A stretch of DNA of 64,000 bases. It comes from Clostridium pasteurianum DSM 525 = ATCC 6013. GTDB taxonomy: Bacteria; Bacillota; Clostridia; Clostridiales; Clostridiaceae. Shown here piece after piece: positions 63,483 through 64,000 of this stretch (position 1 is the first letter of the stretch; each line of letters opens with the position of its first letter). Below the pieces are notes generated by a model. That model saw nothing but the letters and a program-made list of their open reading frames with translations. It made no database searches and was not told the origin of the DNA. Location of the stretch: positions 3,130,384-3,194,383 of the forward strand of contig NZ_CP009268.1 in assembly GCF_000807255.1 (NCBI RefSeq), in the 5' to 3' direction. A program made the position numbers and the translations under genes.

Positions 63483-64000
63483 TTATTCTTCAGTATTTGC
63501 TTCTGCATTTTCCTCAGTTTCTTCACTTTCCTCTTCAACTACTAAATTACTTATAGAAGCATATACTTCATCTATATTATCATGAGTTTTTATACTTTCA
63601 TCTAAGTTGAAATCCTTAAAAGTAATGTTATCTCCTGCAGCTTTTTCAGATACATCTACATGTATTACCTCTGGAACCAAATCCAGCTTTCCTATAACTT
63701 CTGCTTCTAATTTATTAACAACAAGTTGAAGCTGCTTTCCTCTTAATGCCTCTTCACCTTTAAATACAACAGGAATTTTAAGCTTAACATCCTGATTCTT
63801 TGATACGAACTGTACATCTACATGTACAATTTTATTAGTAACAGGTGTTCTTTGAATTTCTTTTATAAATCCAAATTTCTTTTCATCTCCATTTTTAATC
63901 CACAGCTTGGCACTCATTCCATGGCTGGAAAGAATTTTCTTCAAAGGTGCCTCCTGAATTTTTATAGATTCTGATTTTCCAGACTTTCCTCCATAGATTA
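63483..64000 (-). CDS. rplY: 50S ribosomal protein L25/Ctc, 5' end outside window
   Basis: The C-terminal ~172 residues of the L25/Ctc (TL5-type) protein, which binds 5S rRNA and in Gram-positives is linked to stress. The frame continues to the right edge (YGGKSGKSESIKI is the end of the N-terminal L25 beta barrel), so a TTG at 63944 is not the start. Visible: GFIKEIQRTPVTNKIVHVDVQFV, then the second domain KLKIPVVFKGEEALRGKQLQLVVNKLEAEVIGKLDLVPEVIHVDVS, and a Glu-rich tail. Confidence 0.92.
   Translation of the reverse strand, partial: IYGGKSGKSESIKIQEAPLKKILSSHGMSAKLWIKNGDEKKFGFIKEIQRTPVTNKIVHVDVQFVSKNQDVKLKIPVVFKGEEALRGKQLQLVVNKLEAEVIGKLDLVPEVIHVDVSEKAAGDNITFKDFNLDESIKTHDNIDEVYASISNLVVEEESEETEENAEANTEE

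Noticed and set aside
63942-63944. TTG as start codon of a 153-aa protein
   Set aside because: The frame stays open to the window edge and upstream residues match the N-terminal L25 domain, so the true start is outside the window.

Overview
The window is about 30% G+C and reads as the chromosome of a strictly anaerobic, spore-forming member of Clostridium sensu stricto. The evidence is A/T-ending codons throughout, strong AGGAGG-type ribosome binding sites with frequent GTG and TTG starts, a T-box leader, a Firmicutes-type LexA box, exosporium-type proteins and a rubrerythrin-like protein. No rRNA, tRNA, CRISPR array or transposase gene was recognised. Species cannot be fixed from sequence alone.

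Layout. 1-2.9 kb: dinB (minus; its last base lies outside the window) and gpmA (plus), separated by 815 bp that holds a LexA box and one copy each of a ~100-bp direct repeat. 3.1-9.4 kb (minus): an ABC-2 exporter (ATPase plus two permeases) with a LiaF-like membrane protein, preceded by a LiaRS-type two-component pair and a DUF1284 protein; this looks like an envelope-stress or antibiotic-detoxification module. 9.6-12.4 kb (plus): a UBA/DUF4342 protein and an OmpR-type two-component system.

12.5-32.6 kb (minus) is the most unusual region: a six-gene hybrid lipid-PKS-NRPS cluster. In transcription order it has a type II thioesterase, a 1957-aa NRPS, an MFS exporter, a 3107-aa PKS, a stand-alone fatty-acyl-AMP ligase and an Sfp-type phosphopantetheinyl transferase. 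The inferred route: the ligase domain loads a carboxylic acid on ACP1; KS1-AT-KR-ACP2 adds one malonyl unit and reduces it; KS2, whose own AT is degenerate, adds another unit on the ACP at the NRPS N-terminus; the first C domain joins the chain to serine (A-domain code read as DIWHISLID) held on a carrier domain placed before the A domain. The NRPS ends, unusually, in a second C domain fused to a FabG-like reductase, with no thioesterase or standard reductase domain.

33-43.5 kb: a universal stress protein; ilvBN behind a T-box; a DUF815 AAA+ ATPase; two probable spore-surface genes; an AI-2E-type permease; a Cof phosphatase; a nitroreductase; an Old Yellow Enzyme; and a divergent HxlR regulator. 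43.6-46.2 kb: a recent tandem duplication of a CsxC/SPOCS-like spore protein plus a diverged third copy. 46.4-52.1 kb: an aminotransferase, a second OmpR-type two-component system with a TolB-like extracytoplasmic protein, and a ferritin-like diiron protein. 52.3-60.1 kb: a GntR regulator, MFS transporter and GlcD-type 2-hydroxyacid dehydrogenase; metNIQ; and glycerate kinase with a candidate cre site. 60.1-64 kb: a small conserved protein, ppnP, a LOG-family hydrolase, an alpha/beta hydrolase and the C-terminal part of ribosomal protein L25 (runs off the right edge). Short palindromes with AAGGCAT ends recur at three intergenic sites.
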